From the NCBI RefSeq assembly GCF_000729995.1, contig NZ_JNFG01000018.1, forward strand, positions 62,001 to 126,000: a stretch of 64,000 nucleotides of DNA. Reading direction: 5' to 3'. This stretch comes from Caballeronia sordidicola (GTDB taxonomy: Bacteria > Pseudomonadota > Gammaproteobacteria > Burkholderiales > Burkholderiaceae). Shown one piece after another: positions 35,031 through 44,266 of this stretch. Within the stretch, counting starts at the first letter, position 1; the number at the start of each line of letters is the position of its first letter. A program made the position numbers and the translations under genes. The notes under the pieces were generated by a model. The model worked only from the letters and a program-made list of their open reading frames with translations, had not been told where the DNA came from and made no database searches.

Positions 35031-36125
35031 ATGAAAATAAAAACGACCTGGCGCGTCATTGCTGGTGCACTCACGTTCGGTATCCTTATGAGTTCGGCGC
35101 AAGCAGCGACCTACGTCTATGTTTCGAACGCCGACAGCGAAGATATTTCAGTGCTCCGGCTCGATCAATCGAATGGCGCGCTTTCGAAGGTCGAGACGCT
35201 TCCGGTCGGCGGAACCGTCATGCCGCTGGCTCTTTCCCCCGACCACCATCATCTCTATGCCGGGTTGCGCTCCAAGCCGTATCGCGTGCTCAGTTTCGCG
35301 ATCAACCCGCTGGACGGCCGCCTGATCCTGCTCAAGACCTCGCCGTTGGCCGAGAGCATGGCCTACCTCTCCACCGACGCTACGGGTCGCTATTTGTTCT
35401 CCGCTTCGTACGGCGGCAATCAGCTTTCCGTGAATCGCATTGACGCGAGTGGTTTGGCGGGCGACCCGCAGCAGTCCGTTCCAACGGGGCCGATGGCCCA
35501 TGCAATCCGGAACGCCCCCGATAATCGCTATGTATTCGCCTCTGTCCTCGGCTCCGATGCGTGGCTGCGGCTGAAATTCGATGCCCTCACCGGCCAACTT
35601 ACGCCGGATGCGGCGCCCGCCTATGCGCTGCCGCCGAAATCCGGCCCACGTCACTTCGTCTTCTCGCCGGATCATCGGTTTACCTATCTGATCGATGAGC
35701 TCGACGGCAAGCTGCATGTTCTTGCTTTCGATGCCACGAATGACACAGCCAAGCCAGTGCAAACCGTCTCGATCGTGCCGCCGGATTTTTCTGGCGACAA
35801 GCCTTGGGGTGCTGACGTTCATCTGACGCCGGACGGCCGCTTCCTGTTTGCATCGGAACGGACCTCGAGCACGCTTGCGTCGTTTCGCGTCGATAAGAAA
35901 TCGGGCACGCTCACGCGAATTGGCACATGGCCGACCGAGAAGCAGCCGCGTGGATTCAATATCGATCCGTCGGGAAACTATCTGCTGGCGGTAGGACAAT
36001 TGTCGACGCAGATGAGCGTGTATCGCATCGACAAACAAACCGGTGCGCTCAAGGCGATCGGACAGTACCCGGTCGGCAAAAACCCGAACTGGATAGAATT
36101 CGCGCAATTTGAGGGGGGTCTGTAG
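35031..36125 (+). CDS. Exported lactonase, 6-phosphogluconolactonase-like beta-propeller
   Basis: A 364-residue protein with a signal peptide of about 25 residues (hydrophobic core AGALTFGILM, cleavage near SAQAA) and repeated propeller blades (YVYVSNADSEDISVLRLD, HLYAGLRSKPYRVLSFAI, YLFSASYGGNQLSVNRID, FLFASERTSSTLASFRVDKKSG, PRGFNIDPSGNYLLAVGQLS). This is the YbhE/Pgl lactonase fold, but exported, so a periplasmic lactone hydrolase is more likely than the pentose-phosphate enzyme. The ATG at 35031 is chosen because it opens the signal peptide. Confidence 0.86.
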   Translation: MKIKTTWRVIAGALTFGILMSSAQAATYVYVSNADSEDISVLRLDQSNGALSKVETLPVGGTVMPLALSPDHHHLYAGLRSKPYRVLSFAINPLDGRLILLKTSPLAESMAYLSTDATGRYLFSASYGGNQLSVNRIDASGLAGDPQQSVPTGPMAHAIRNAPDNRYVFASVLGSDAWLRLKFDALTGQLTPDAAPAYALPPKSGPRHFVFSPDHRFTYLIDELDGKLHVLAFDATNDTAKPVQTVSIVPPDFSGDKPWGADVHLTPDGRFLFASERTSSTLASFRVDKKSGTLTRIGTWPTEKQPRGFNIDPSGNYLLAVGQLSTQMSVYRIDKQTGALKAIGQYPVGKNPNWIEFAQFEGGL

Positions 36126-36211
36126 GGATCCTTAGCATTAAGGTAGATTGGATGCAGCAGGCGACGACCAACGCACAGAAGCTTGCAGTCACCGCGGAGA
36201 AGATACTAGTC

Positions 36212-37204
36212 TTACGAGCATGGCGGAATTGCCTGCGTTGCCCGACGCTGCGCGTGCGCAAACATCTCGCGTAACGCTTGTCGTTCGTTGTCGGTCAAAT
36301 GTGAAACCGCAGCCGGCATGGTGAGCACCAGTTGCAGTGTCAGGTCGCCCCGCGTACCCATGCTGTCCGTGAGCCCATGCCTGAGCAGACGGATCGTGCT
36401 GCCCGGGTGCGCGTTCGGCGAAATCGTCAGCCGCAGCGCGCGGCCCAGGATTTGCGCTTCCAAGTTGCCGCCGAGCGTGGCCGTCACGAAATCAACCTGA
36501 ACATCGCAAGCGAGATTCAGCCCGTCGCGCCGAAAGGCCGAGCCGCACGCAATCACGACCGAGAAGGTAGCGTCGCCCGGCGGACCGCCGTTGGGCCCAG
36601 GGTGGCCCGCACCTTCGACGACGAGACGCTGGCCGTCCCACGCACCCGGGGGAACCTTCACTGTCTCGGACTTCCGGTAGGTCATCGCAGCGGCGCCGAG
36701 ACACGCTGGACACCAGTGACTCGCCAGCGGGCGTCCGGTCCCCACACAAGCGGTGCAGCGCGTTCCCGAGACCGACCGGCCGCTACCGTAACAGCGCGCG
36801 CACTGCGAGGCTCTGTCCTGACATTGCTGACACGGCCCGCTTACCGGGTAGCTCACGTCGACTTCGCCGCCATGAATCGCGGCTTCGAGCGGCACAAAAA
36901 GCCTGATCAGGCAGCTCGCGCCGCGCGCCGGCGGACCCCGGTGTTCGCGTGACGGGGCGGCTTTGCCGCGGCTCCCTGCCGACGTCGACGTCGCCATCGG
37001 GCCGGCCACCCGCGGCTCACGCTTGCCGATCAGAATCTCAAACGCTTCCTGAACGCGCTTGAACACCGGCTCGACTATTGACTCGCTCCCCTTGTTGCGG
37101 TCCGGGTGGTACTTTGCCCTCAGCCGTCGGTATGCGCGTGTGACGTCTGCCGGCGACGCAGTGTCTGGTAGTTCCAGTCGCCTGTAATATTCGTCGAGGC
37201 TCAC
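36212..37204 (-). CDS. DnaJ-like co-chaperone with zinc-finger domain
   Basis: A 330-residue type I J-domain protein. The J domain at the N-terminus has LDEYYRRLEL, AYRRLRAKYHPDRNKG (HPD intact) and VQEAFEIL. A Gly/Ser/Pro linker takes the place of the G/F region. Four CxxC pairs (CQQC, CARC, CTAC, CPAC) form the zinc finger, and two substrate-binding beta domains follow. It is shorter than DnaJ (about 375). I place the start at a GTG (37204) with GGGGGAAAT before it; the frame runs on upstream without coding character. It would stimulate DnaK and is an accessory copy, not in a dnaK operon. Confidence 0.86.
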   Translation of the reverse strand: MSLDEYYRRLELPDTASPADVTRAYRRLRAKYHPDRNKGSESIVEPVFKRVQEAFEILIGKREPRVAGPMATSTSAGSRGKAAPSREHRGPPARGASCLIRLFVPLEAAIHGGEVDVSYPVSGPCQQCQDRASQCARCYGSGRSVSGTRCTACVGTGRPLASHWCPACLGAAAMTYRKSETVKVPPGAWDGQRLVVEGAGHPGPNGGPPGDATFSVVIACGSAFRRDGLNLACDVQVDFVTATLGGNLEAQILGRALRLTISPNAHPGSTIRLLRHGLTDSMGTRGDLTLQLVLTMPAAVSHLTDNERQALREMFAHAQRRATQAIPPCS

Positions 37205-37486
37205 CCATTTCCCCCGGTTTCTTTCTGAAAGCGCAAGTCTATCAAGACCAAAGCAGTAGGACTGCTGTCGATGACGGGAGATTGTCAGCGCCGACATGCT
37301 CCCCAATGCCGGGGGAAATCTGCGATCAAGGTAGCGCCGGGCCATGACGGGAATCTGAAGCGCCGGACCGAATCACCCTGCGTGAGGATCCCTACACGAT
37401 GATTCGATGCTGAGTAATAAAACAACAGCGGAGCGGAGGCGGGTATTGGATCACGACGGGCAAATGTTATTCGAAGCGAGCACCGC

Positions 37487-38494
37487 TCAACGCACCAGGA
37501 ATCCATACTTGAGCGGATCCCGCTCGTCGATGATCCAGTTCGCGAATCCACAGACATGGGCTGAGCCTTCGATCTCGGGGATCACGGCGGGGAACTCGCC
37601 GAGTTGCGTTTCACCGACAACACGCGCACGAAACACCGTGCCGATAATCGATTCATTCACGAGTACATCGTCTTGCCCGATCTCGCCTCGTAGATACAGT
37701 TGAGCCACGCGGCCTGCGGTGCCCGAACCTGTCGGAGAACGATCCACTTCCCGGTCCGCGAAAATGCAACAGTTCGCCTGAGTCGAGTCAGGGAATCTGG
37801 GCGCGCCGTGAATGATCGTGCCGTAGATATGGTTGATTTCCGGAATATGCGGGTGGACGAGCGGAAACGCCCGATTGGCGGCAATCTTCACTTCCGCGCC
37901 GAATTGTTTGAGCGCGTCGACCGATGACTCACGAATGGTGAGGCCATGCGGTGTGCCGTCCGTGTACAAATAGAACGCACCCCCGAATGCGATATCGCCT
38001 GTCACCGTCCCGTAGGTCGGCGTCTCGACGCTCACGTCGCGCTTGTAGATGAACGATGGCACGTTGATGAATCGCACACCGTTGGCATGCATGCCATCCC
38101 ACTTGACGAATGCTTCGATAAAGCCGCACGGTGCGTCGATGCCGACACGCGTTTCGGGCGATTCACGCTGCACCCAGCCGAGCTCCACCGCCGCCGTTGC
38201 CAGTGCGATCACGCCATGTCCGCAGTGGTCGCTATATCCTTCGTTGTGCAGGAAAATGACACCGAAATCAGCCGTGGGTGAAACGGGCGACGTGAGATAA
38301 CCGCCGTACATGTCCGCGTGTCCGCGAGGTTCGAACATCAGGGCCTGACGGATATTGTCCGCATGTTCGCGCACCCAGGCACGGCGCTCCACGATCGAGT
38401 CACCCTGCAAGCGGGGAAGTCCCGACGTGACGATCCGGAACGGCTCGCCGGCGGTATGGACTTCGACGGTACTGATTGTGCGACTGACCTGCAT
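37487..38494 (-). CDS. Predicted trans-3-hydroxy-L-proline dehydratase (proline racemase family)
   Basis: A 335-residue proline racemase superfamily protein. The first active-site Cys is kept (Cys91 in SDHCGHGVIAL), but the second, in the motif DRSP-C-GTG, is Thr255 here (DRSPTGSGTAGR). Cys/Cys members are racemases or 4-hydroxyproline 2-epimerases; Cys/Thr members remove water from trans-3-hydroxy-L-proline to give pyrroline-2-carboxylate. The Thr therefore points to the dehydratase. No other hydroxyproline gene is adjacent. The start ATG 38494 opens QVSRTISTVEVHTAGEP, the family N-terminus. Confidence 0.85.
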   Translation of the reverse strand: MQVSRTISTVEVHTAGEPFRIVTSGLPRLQGDSIVERRAWVREHADNIRQALMFEPRGHADMYGGYLTSPVSPTADFGVIFLHNEGYSDHCGHGVIALATAAVELGWVQRESPETRVGIDAPCGFIEAFVKWDGMHANGVRFINVPSFIYKRDVSVETPTYGTVTGDIAFGGAFYLYTDGTPHGLTIRESSVDALKQFGAEVKIAANRAFPLVHPHIPEINHIYGTIIHGAPRFPDSTQANCCIFADREVDRSPTGSGTAGRVAQLYLRGEIGQDDVLVNESIIGTVFRARVVGETQLGEFPAVIPEIEGSAHVCGFANWIIDERDPLKYGFLVR

Positions 38495-38823
38495 TTTTTA
38501 TATCCTCTACGTGATATTTGCATGCCACTCCGGACGCCATGCGACGTGCACTATGCTGCGACGAACTCGAGCAGTTGTCCAGCGTGCTTGACGCAAACGC
38601 CGCCTTGATCCCCGTTCGCCCTGCCCCAGCAGCAGCGACAGATCAGCACCGGGTCACCTGCCTCGACGGTTGCGTTCGACCATCAAACGGGCGGTCGCCT
38701 CGCCCACCAGATTGCCGTGGCGCGAGCCGAGATGACTGCTCGCCGCGGGATGAAAATCCTGTCGTGCAATCGGCGAGTCGCCACTCCTCGGACCTATGGC
38801 AACGGCGAAGCCTGGCTGAAGGC
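38495..38823. other. Non-coding gap with possible gene debris
   Basis: No full gene is present. On the minus strand two short frames look protein-like (HLGSRHGNLVGEATARLM near 38730-38675; VKHAGQLLEFVAA before a TAG near 38552), in different frames. They may be remains of one gene lying between the dehydratase and the STAND regulator, but I cannot name it. Confidence 0.3.
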
Positions 38824-41679
38824 TCACTCAAGAGACGCAATCAACGCACGCGCAGCTTCGAGATCGACACTGTCCACGCCCCGCGCGCAGCGTTGATACA
38901 CCGGCACAATAAGTTCGCGGGCAACCGGCAACTGGTTTTGCTGTTGTTTGAGAGAAGCGAGGCTTATCGAACAACGCAGTTCCCATGAGAGAAATCGATG
39001 ACTGCGCGCCCGCGTGAGCGCATCCATCAACATTGCTTCGGCGGCCGAATCAGTCCCCGGCCCCCGAGTCGCCAACAGGATTTCAGCCTTCGCGCGAAGA
39101 AGCTCCGGCAAGGAGCACTCGTCCTTGCTCTCCATCGCGCGCTCAACGCCTGGATCGATCAGATCTGCGGCCTGTGCAAGCTTGCCGTGCTTCGTGAGAA
39201 GCTCGGCGGTAGCGGAAAGAAACGGCGTCAGGGACACGTAGAAACGCTTGGCGCCGATGCCGACCATCGCCGGATAGATTTTCTGGCTGAAGGCCGAAGT
39301 AGACCCTCCACGAAGCTCGACGAACCCCTGCCACATTTGTGCCCGAGCCTTCCAGGTCGAGATGCCGTGACGCTGCGTTTCAAGCATCATCGCCGCGACT
39401 GCATCGGCCAGCGCCGCTTCGTCGCCGGTCAAAAGCGCGAGCGTGCAGACTGCTTCGCTCAACGCATAGCAGATCGAAACAGGATGATCGAGCTCACGCG
39501 CATCGTCGAGCGATTGTTGCGCCGCCAGCCTGGCCTCATCGGTCCGCCCCATGAACCAGAGCGTATGGGCAAGCGAAGCGTGGGACAACATCCGTTCGTC
39601 GTAAAGGAAGCGGATGCGCTGGGCGCGGGGAAGGTGAATGCGCGAACTCGACGCGCGCTGGAGGTTGGCATGCGCTTCGTCGAGTTCGCCAAGGAACAGG
39701 TGCGACATGCCCGTCAGCCGGTACGCTGCCAGTTGGTCGCAAGTCCACGATGATGTGGCTGCCACAGCGTTGAACTGTTGGGCAAGCGGGAGCGTCTCCC
39801 CGTATTGCCCATTGAGGTAGAAGCACATCCAGCGTCCCCACATACCCAGTAGCTGGTATGCCGCGTTACCGGTACGCGTGGCGATCTCAAGGGCGATAGT
39901 AAATGCAGCACTGGTTTGGGGTCCTACGGTATGACACAAAAGACACATCCCGCGCGCCGAGTAAAGTTTCATCTCGCGCTCACCCGCAATCGCACCCGCA
40001 ATCGCACCTTCACGCGCCAGCCGCTCGAGTGCGTGATCGACACGCGTCAGGCATTCCTCCAGCAGCGCTAGCTGCATCGACAAAGGAATGCTTGCAATCG
40101 TCAAATCAACCGCGAGTCGTGGATCACCTTCGTCTGAAAAGCCCCATTTGACCGCGGCGCGAAGATCCTCGAGATGCGGCGCGTAAGAGGTGTTCCAGTC
40201 GATATCGATTCGCGCCGCTGCCTGCTGCTCGGCGCGCTCAAAGATTTGCAGAAAATGACGCGCGTGCCGGTTCGACCATTCGCGCAGTGTTCCGTCCTCG
40301 CGCAGCTTTTCACGGGCGTATGCACGGGTCGTTTCGAGTAGTCTGAAACGCATTGGCCCATCGCCGGGTATTGAGGACACAAGCGACTTGTTGACAAGTT
40401 CAACGAGCGCGCTGGCTACGCGCTCAGGCGGTATCTCGTCGCAACTCGCAAGCGCCTGCGCCGAGTCCAGCGAAAACGGCCCGGCAAAGAGGCTTAGCCG
40501 ATTCATCACCGCGCGCTCCACTGCGCTCAAAAGGCCGTAGCTCCAGTCAAGGGCCGCCCGCAATGTTTGCTGCCGGGGGAGCGCGGTTCGCGCACCACGC
40601 GTGAGTAGCTGGAAGCGATCGCCAAGATGGTCCGCGACACCTTGCAGACCCATCGCCGGCAGGCACGCAGCGGCGAGTTCAATCGCGAGTGGAATGCCAT
40701 CGAGCTGACGGCAAATGCGCACTTCCAGCAGCAATGCGGAGGGACGCCGGACAGAGTCCGCCATGTCCGCGCCGGCGCGCTCTTCAAACAGACGGATCGC
40801 GCCGAATTCACGCGCGTCCGCGTCATTGTCGTCGGTTGGAACTTCCAGCGACGGCACACGATAAACGTACTCGCCCGCAATGCGCAGCGGCTCGCGACTC
40901 GTTGCAAGAATCGTCGCCCGCGGTGCGATCTGCAGAAGCCTTTCGGACATCTGCGCGGCGCTGTCGATCAGGTGCTCGCAGTTGTCGAGCAGGAGCAGCA
41001 GGTGTCGGGCGTGAAGACTCGTCGCAAGCCTCTCAAGAGACGGAGCTTCGTCGCCTGGAGGGAAACCGAGGGATACGGCGAGCGTTGTCGCAAGGAAATC
41101 GGCCGACGACGTTGCGGCAAGCTCCGCGAGGTAAACACCATCGGTGAAGTGAGGAACAAGCTGGCGCGCGGCTTCGAACGCGAGCCGGGTCTTGCCTACG
41201 CCACCCGACCCGACGAGCGTGACCAACCTGTGCTGCAGCACCGCATCGTTGACTTCACGCAATGCCTTTTCTCGACCGATGATCGGCGAAATAGCGGCGG
41301 GAAGCCGAACGCCCGGGAGAGCAGTTGGCAACCCAGGCGCGAGCGGCGCGGGCTCTCTCGTGGTGAGTTCCCCGACGAACTGGTAGCCCCTTCCCGTGAC
41401 AGTAAGGATTGCCGTGCGGTCGTCGCCCAGTGCGCGGCGGAGCGACGATATCTGCCCCTCAAGCGCGTTCTCTTCGACGATACGGTTTCGCCAAACCCGC
41501 TCCATGATTCGATCTTTGCTCAAGACCGAACCGCGGGCTTCAACCAGGGTGACCAGAAGATCAAACGCCCGGTTGCCAATATCGATCTTCATGCCGTCAT
41601 GCAGCATCTCGCGCAGGCGCGGGCGTACGACGGTGGTGCCAAACGAGAAATCGTCGAACGGTGGCGATTGCGCATCCAT
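38824..41679 (-). CDS. Winged-helix STAND ATPase transcriptional regulator
   Basis: A 951-residue regulator. Residues 1-105 are an OmpR/PhoB-type winged helix (RAFDLLVTLVEARGSVLSK, ISSLRRALGDD, TGRGYQFVG). An NB-ARC-like ATPase follows, with Walker A GSGGVGKTR (157-165) and Walker B LLLLLDNCEHL, then IPLAIELAAA and the winged-helix SLFAGPFSLDSA. The C-terminal half is helical and TPR-like. There is no receiver domain. It is transcribed away from the old yellow enzyme and quinone oxidoreductase genes across a 355-base gap and probably activates them in response to an electrophile or other small ligand. No frameshift is seen. Confidence 0.88.
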   Translation of the reverse strand: MDAQSPPFDDFSFGTTVVRPRLREMLHDGMKIDIGNRAFDLLVTLVEARGSVLSKDRIMERVWRNRIVEENALEGQISSLRRALGDDRTAILTVTGRGYQFVGELTTREPAPLAPGLPTALPGVRLPAAISPIIGREKALREVNDAVLQHRLVTLVGSGGVGKTRLAFEAARQLVPHFTDGVYLAELAATSSADFLATTLAVSLGFPPGDEAPSLERLATSLHARHLLLLLDNCEHLIDSAAQMSERLLQIAPRATILATSREPLRIAGEYVYRVPSLEVPTDDNDADAREFGAIRLFEERAGADMADSVRRPSALLLEVRICRQLDGIPLAIELAAACLPAMGLQGVADHLGDRFQLLTRGARTALPRQQTLRAALDWSYGLLSAVERAVMNRLSLFAGPFSLDSAQALASCDEIPPERVASALVELVNKSLVSSIPGDGPMRFRLLETTRAYAREKLREDGTLREWSNRHARHFLQIFERAEQQAAARIDIDWNTSYAPHLEDLRAAVKWGFSDEGDPRLAVDLTIASIPLSMQLALLEECLTRVDHALERLAREGAIAGAIAGEREMKLYSARGMCLLCHTVGPQTSAAFTIALEIATRTGNAAYQLLGMWGRWMCFYLNGQYGETLPLAQQFNAVAATSSWTCDQLAAYRLTGMSHLFLGELDEAHANLQRASSSRIHLPRAQRIRFLYDERMLSHASLAHTLWFMGRTDEARLAAQQSLDDARELDHPVSICYALSEAVCTLALLTGDEAALADAVAAMMLETQRHGISTWKARAQMWQGFVELRGGSTSAFSQKIYPAMVGIGAKRFYVSLTPFLSATAELLTKHGKLAQAADLIDPGVERAMESKDECSLPELLRAKAEILLATRGPGTDSAAEAMLMDALTRARSHRFLSWELRCSISLASLKQQQNQLPVARELIVPVYQRCARGVDSVDLEAARALIASLE

Positions 41680-42034
41680 CTCAGACCTGTTGAACAGTAG
41701 GAAGGAAAACGGTCGGAAACCCGTTTTTAGTATCGCACAACTCCAAAACGTGAAGCGCGCGGGCGCGCAGCATTTGGGAAAGGCGGTCTGCCCGCGGCAA
41801 TCTCAGCTCGCAACAGGTCGTATCAGCTTTTTCCAAGGACCCTGGCGAAGCCCCGCAGTACCTTGAATTCACGCGCTCCGTGCAAGAGTTGTGCAGTAGC
41901 CAAACCGCTTGGTTAGACAAAATCAATCTGACCATCCGACCTTCCCGGCCCTCCGCGGAATCACCGGAAATCCACGTCCGCGACTCGGCACCCGGCCAGA
42001 CCGTTTTGTCCCAACCACTATCCCAGGAAATGTC
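41680..42034. promoter_or_regulatory. Divergent control region of STAND regulator and old yellow enzyme
   Basis: This is a 355-base gap without a convincing gene. I saw no strong dyad in it. Frames that extend the old yellow enzyme upstream lack its conserved start. Confidence 0.5.
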
Positions 42035-43138
42035 ATGGCTTCCTTGTTTTCATCGGTAAAGGTCGGTGCGCTCGCCCTCTCCCATCGCGTCGTTCTCGCG
42101 CCAATGACGCGCTTGCGTACGATTCAACCGGGCGATATTCCAAGTCCGATGATGGCTGACTTTTATGGTCAACGTGCCTCCGACGGTGGGCTCGAAATTA
42201 TCGAAGGCGTCAGCATTTCGATCCTCGCCCGCTCGTATTTGGGCGCGGCGGCCTTTTATCACGATAATCAAATGGAGGGCTGGAAGGCAATCGCAAATGC
42301 TATCCACGCGAAAGGTGGCTTTGTCTTCATGCAATTGATTCATGGTGGCCGTCAAAGCCATGTCGACATGACTGGCGGCGTCGATCCCGTGGCGCCTTCA
42401 GTGGTGCCGTTTGAAGGCGTCGCGCTCACGGAGGATGGATTCGTGCCTGTGTCGCCGCACCGTGCGCTCGATATTGAAGAGATCGCAGGTGTTATCGAGG
42501 AGTTTCGTGTCGCCGCACGACGCGCGCTGGAGGCCGGTTTCGACGGCGTCGAGCTACACGGCGCGAACGGCTATCTGGTCGACGAATTCATTCAGGACGG
42601 CACCAACAAACGCACGGATGCCTATGGCGGTCCGATCGAGAACCGCGCAAGGTTCCTGCGCGAAGCAGTCGAAGCGCTGATTTCGGTGTGGGGACCAGAC
42701 CGGGTCGGCGTACGGATTTCGCCTTCGGGAGAATGGGGTGGCATCTCCGACAGCAATCCTGAAGCCACATTCAGCTACGTGGCGAAAGTGCTGGACGCTT
42801 ACAAGATTGCGTATTTGCACGTGATCGAACCGCGCGTCAAGGGTGACTACACGCTGCATGAAGGTCATCCGCCGGTCGCGGTGAAATACCTGCGTCCGCA
42901 CTTCACGGGTCCGATCATTGCCGCCGGCGGATTCGACGGCGATAGCGCGCAAGCCGTCGTTGCATCCGGAGACGCTGACCTTGTCGCCTTCGGCCGTCAT
43001 TTCTCGTCGAATCCCGATCTGCCGTACCGGCTGAAACACAAGCTCCCGCTTACACCTTACGTACGGGCCGCATTCTGGGGTGGCGACCACAGGCATTACT
43101 CGGATTTTCCGACGTACGACGGCCGCCTGAATGCTTGA
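42035..43138 (+). CDS. NADH:flavin oxidoreductase, old yellow enzyme family
   Basis: A 367-residue FMN TIM-barrel enzyme: VVLAPMTRLRT at the first strand, FMQLIHGGRQSH where OYE has its flavin and substrate residues, the signature VELHGANGYLVDEFIQDGTNKRTDAYGG (two adjoining motifs, HGANGYL and the KRTDAYGG loop), and IIAAGGFDG with ADLVAFGRHFSSNPDLP binding the FMN phosphate. It would reduce activated C=C bonds, nitro esters or quinones. The ATG at 42035 follows CAGGAAA. It is followed after 50 bases by a quinone-oxidoreductase-type gene, a common pairing for electrophile or xenobiotic reduction. Confidence 0.9.
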   Translation: MASLFSSVKVGALALSHRVVLAPMTRLRTIQPGDIPSPMMADFYGQRASDGGLEIIEGVSISILARSYLGAAAFYHDNQMEGWKAIANAIHAKGGFVFMQLIHGGRQSHVDMTGGVDPVAPSVVPFEGVALTEDGFVPVSPHRALDIEEIAGVIEEFRVAARRALEAGFDGVELHGANGYLVDEFIQDGTNKRTDAYGGPIENRARFLREAVEALISVWGPDRVGVRISPSGEWGGISDSNPEATFSYVAKVLDAYKIAYLHVIEPRVKGDYTLHEGHPPVAVKYLRPHFTGPIIAAGGFDGDSAQAVVASGDADLVAFGRHFSSNPDLPYRLKHKLPLTPYVRAAFWGGDHRHYSDFPTYDGRLNA

Positions 43139-43188
43139 ACCGGCATCGCCTTCCTTAGTCATTCATTCACTCATTCCAAGAGGCTCAC

Positions 43189-44178
43189 ATGGCACGCATC
43201 ATTCAGTTCTCCCGGGCCGGTGGCCCCGATGTTCTCGATTTCGTCGACACACCCGTACGCCAGCCAGGTCCGACCGAGGTGCGTATAAAGGTGAAGGCCA
43301 TCGGGATCAATCGCGCCGAAGCCATGTGGCGTACCGACATCTACATCGAACCCGTCCAGTTTCCGGCGGGTCTCGGTTACGAAGCCGCTGGCGTCGTCGA
43401 TGCGGTCGGCGCGGAGGTAGACAGCGTCGCGGTGGGAGACGAGGTCAGCGTGATCCCGTCGTTCTCGATGAATCAATACTTCACCTATGGTGAGATTATT
43501 ACCGTACCGGGCTACGCCGTTGTTAAGCATCCCAAATCGATCTCGTTTGCCGAAGCGGCATCGATCTGGATGATGTTTGTGACGGCCTACGGCGCCCTGA
43601 TCGAAGACGCCAAGGTAGGACACGGGGACTTCGTCATCATCCCCGCCGCATCCAGTAGCGTCGGGCTCGCGTCAATCCAGATCGCCAACTATGCCGGCGC
43701 GGCCTCCATCGCTTTAACGCGAACTTCAGCGAAGCGCAAGCAGTTGCTCGAAGCCGGCGCCGCGCACGTCATTGCCACCGATGAAGTCGATATGCTGGCG
43801 GAAGTCATGCGCATCACCGATGGCAAGGGCGCCCGGGTTGCGTTCGATCCGGTCGGCGGTCCAAACTTTTCGAAGTTGATATCCGCGCTATCGTTCCAGG
43901 GCACGGCCTATATCTATGGAGCACTTGCCGAGGGCGATACGCCGATACCGGTGCTCGCGATGATTGCCAAGATGATCACCGTCAAGGCGCACAACATCTG
44001 GCTGACAAGCGGCGACGAAACACGCCGCAAGGCGGCGGTGGAGTTCATCGTCAAAGGCCTCGAGAGCGGTGCGCTCAAACCCATCATTGACCGCACCTTC
44101 GAGTTCGACGAGATGATCGAGGTACATCGCTATCTGGAGAACAACGGCCAGTTTGGCAAGATCGTTGTATTGGTGTAG
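43189..44178 (+). CDS. Zinc-independent medium-chain oxidoreductase (quinone oxidoreductase type)
   Basis: A 329-residue MDR-superfamily protein with the GroES-like N-terminal domain (GPTEVRIKVKAIGINRAEAM, LGYEAAGVVDAVG) and an NADPH-binding Rossmann domain (IPAASSSVGLASIQIA, then ALTRTSAKRKQLLEAGA, AFDPVGG). The zinc-ligand cysteines of alcohol dehydrogenases are missing, so a QOR/enoyl-reductase role is likely. AGAGG stands before the ATG. It is probably co-transcribed with the old yellow enzyme under the divergent STAND regulator. Confidence 0.88.
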   Translation: MARIIQFSRAGGPDVLDFVDTPVRQPGPTEVRIKVKAIGINRAEAMWRTDIYIEPVQFPAGLGYEAAGVVDAVGAEVDSVAVGDEVSVIPSFSMNQYFTYGEIITVPGYAVVKHPKSISFAEAASIWMMFVTAYGALIEDAKVGHGDFVIIPAASSSVGLASIQIANYAGAASIALTRTSAKRKQLLEAGAAHVIATDEVDMLAEVMRITDGKGARVAFDPVGGPNFSKLISALSFQGTAYIYGALAEGDTPIPVLAMIAKMITVKAHNIWLTSGDETRRKAAVEFIVKGLESGALKPIIDRTFEFDEMIEVHRYLENNGQFGKIVVLV

Positions 44179-44266
44179 GCGGCGATGCGGGTCATGCGTA
44201 TCAAGCTCCAACGATTGCTAATGCTTATCGGATGGCGCGAAAATTGCCATCCGTCGACCCGCGCAA

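Noticed and set aside
38495..38823. Gene remnant between the dehydratase and the STAND regulator
   Set aside because: The two protein-like bits are short, in different frames and match no family I can name, so I list the stretch only as a gap.
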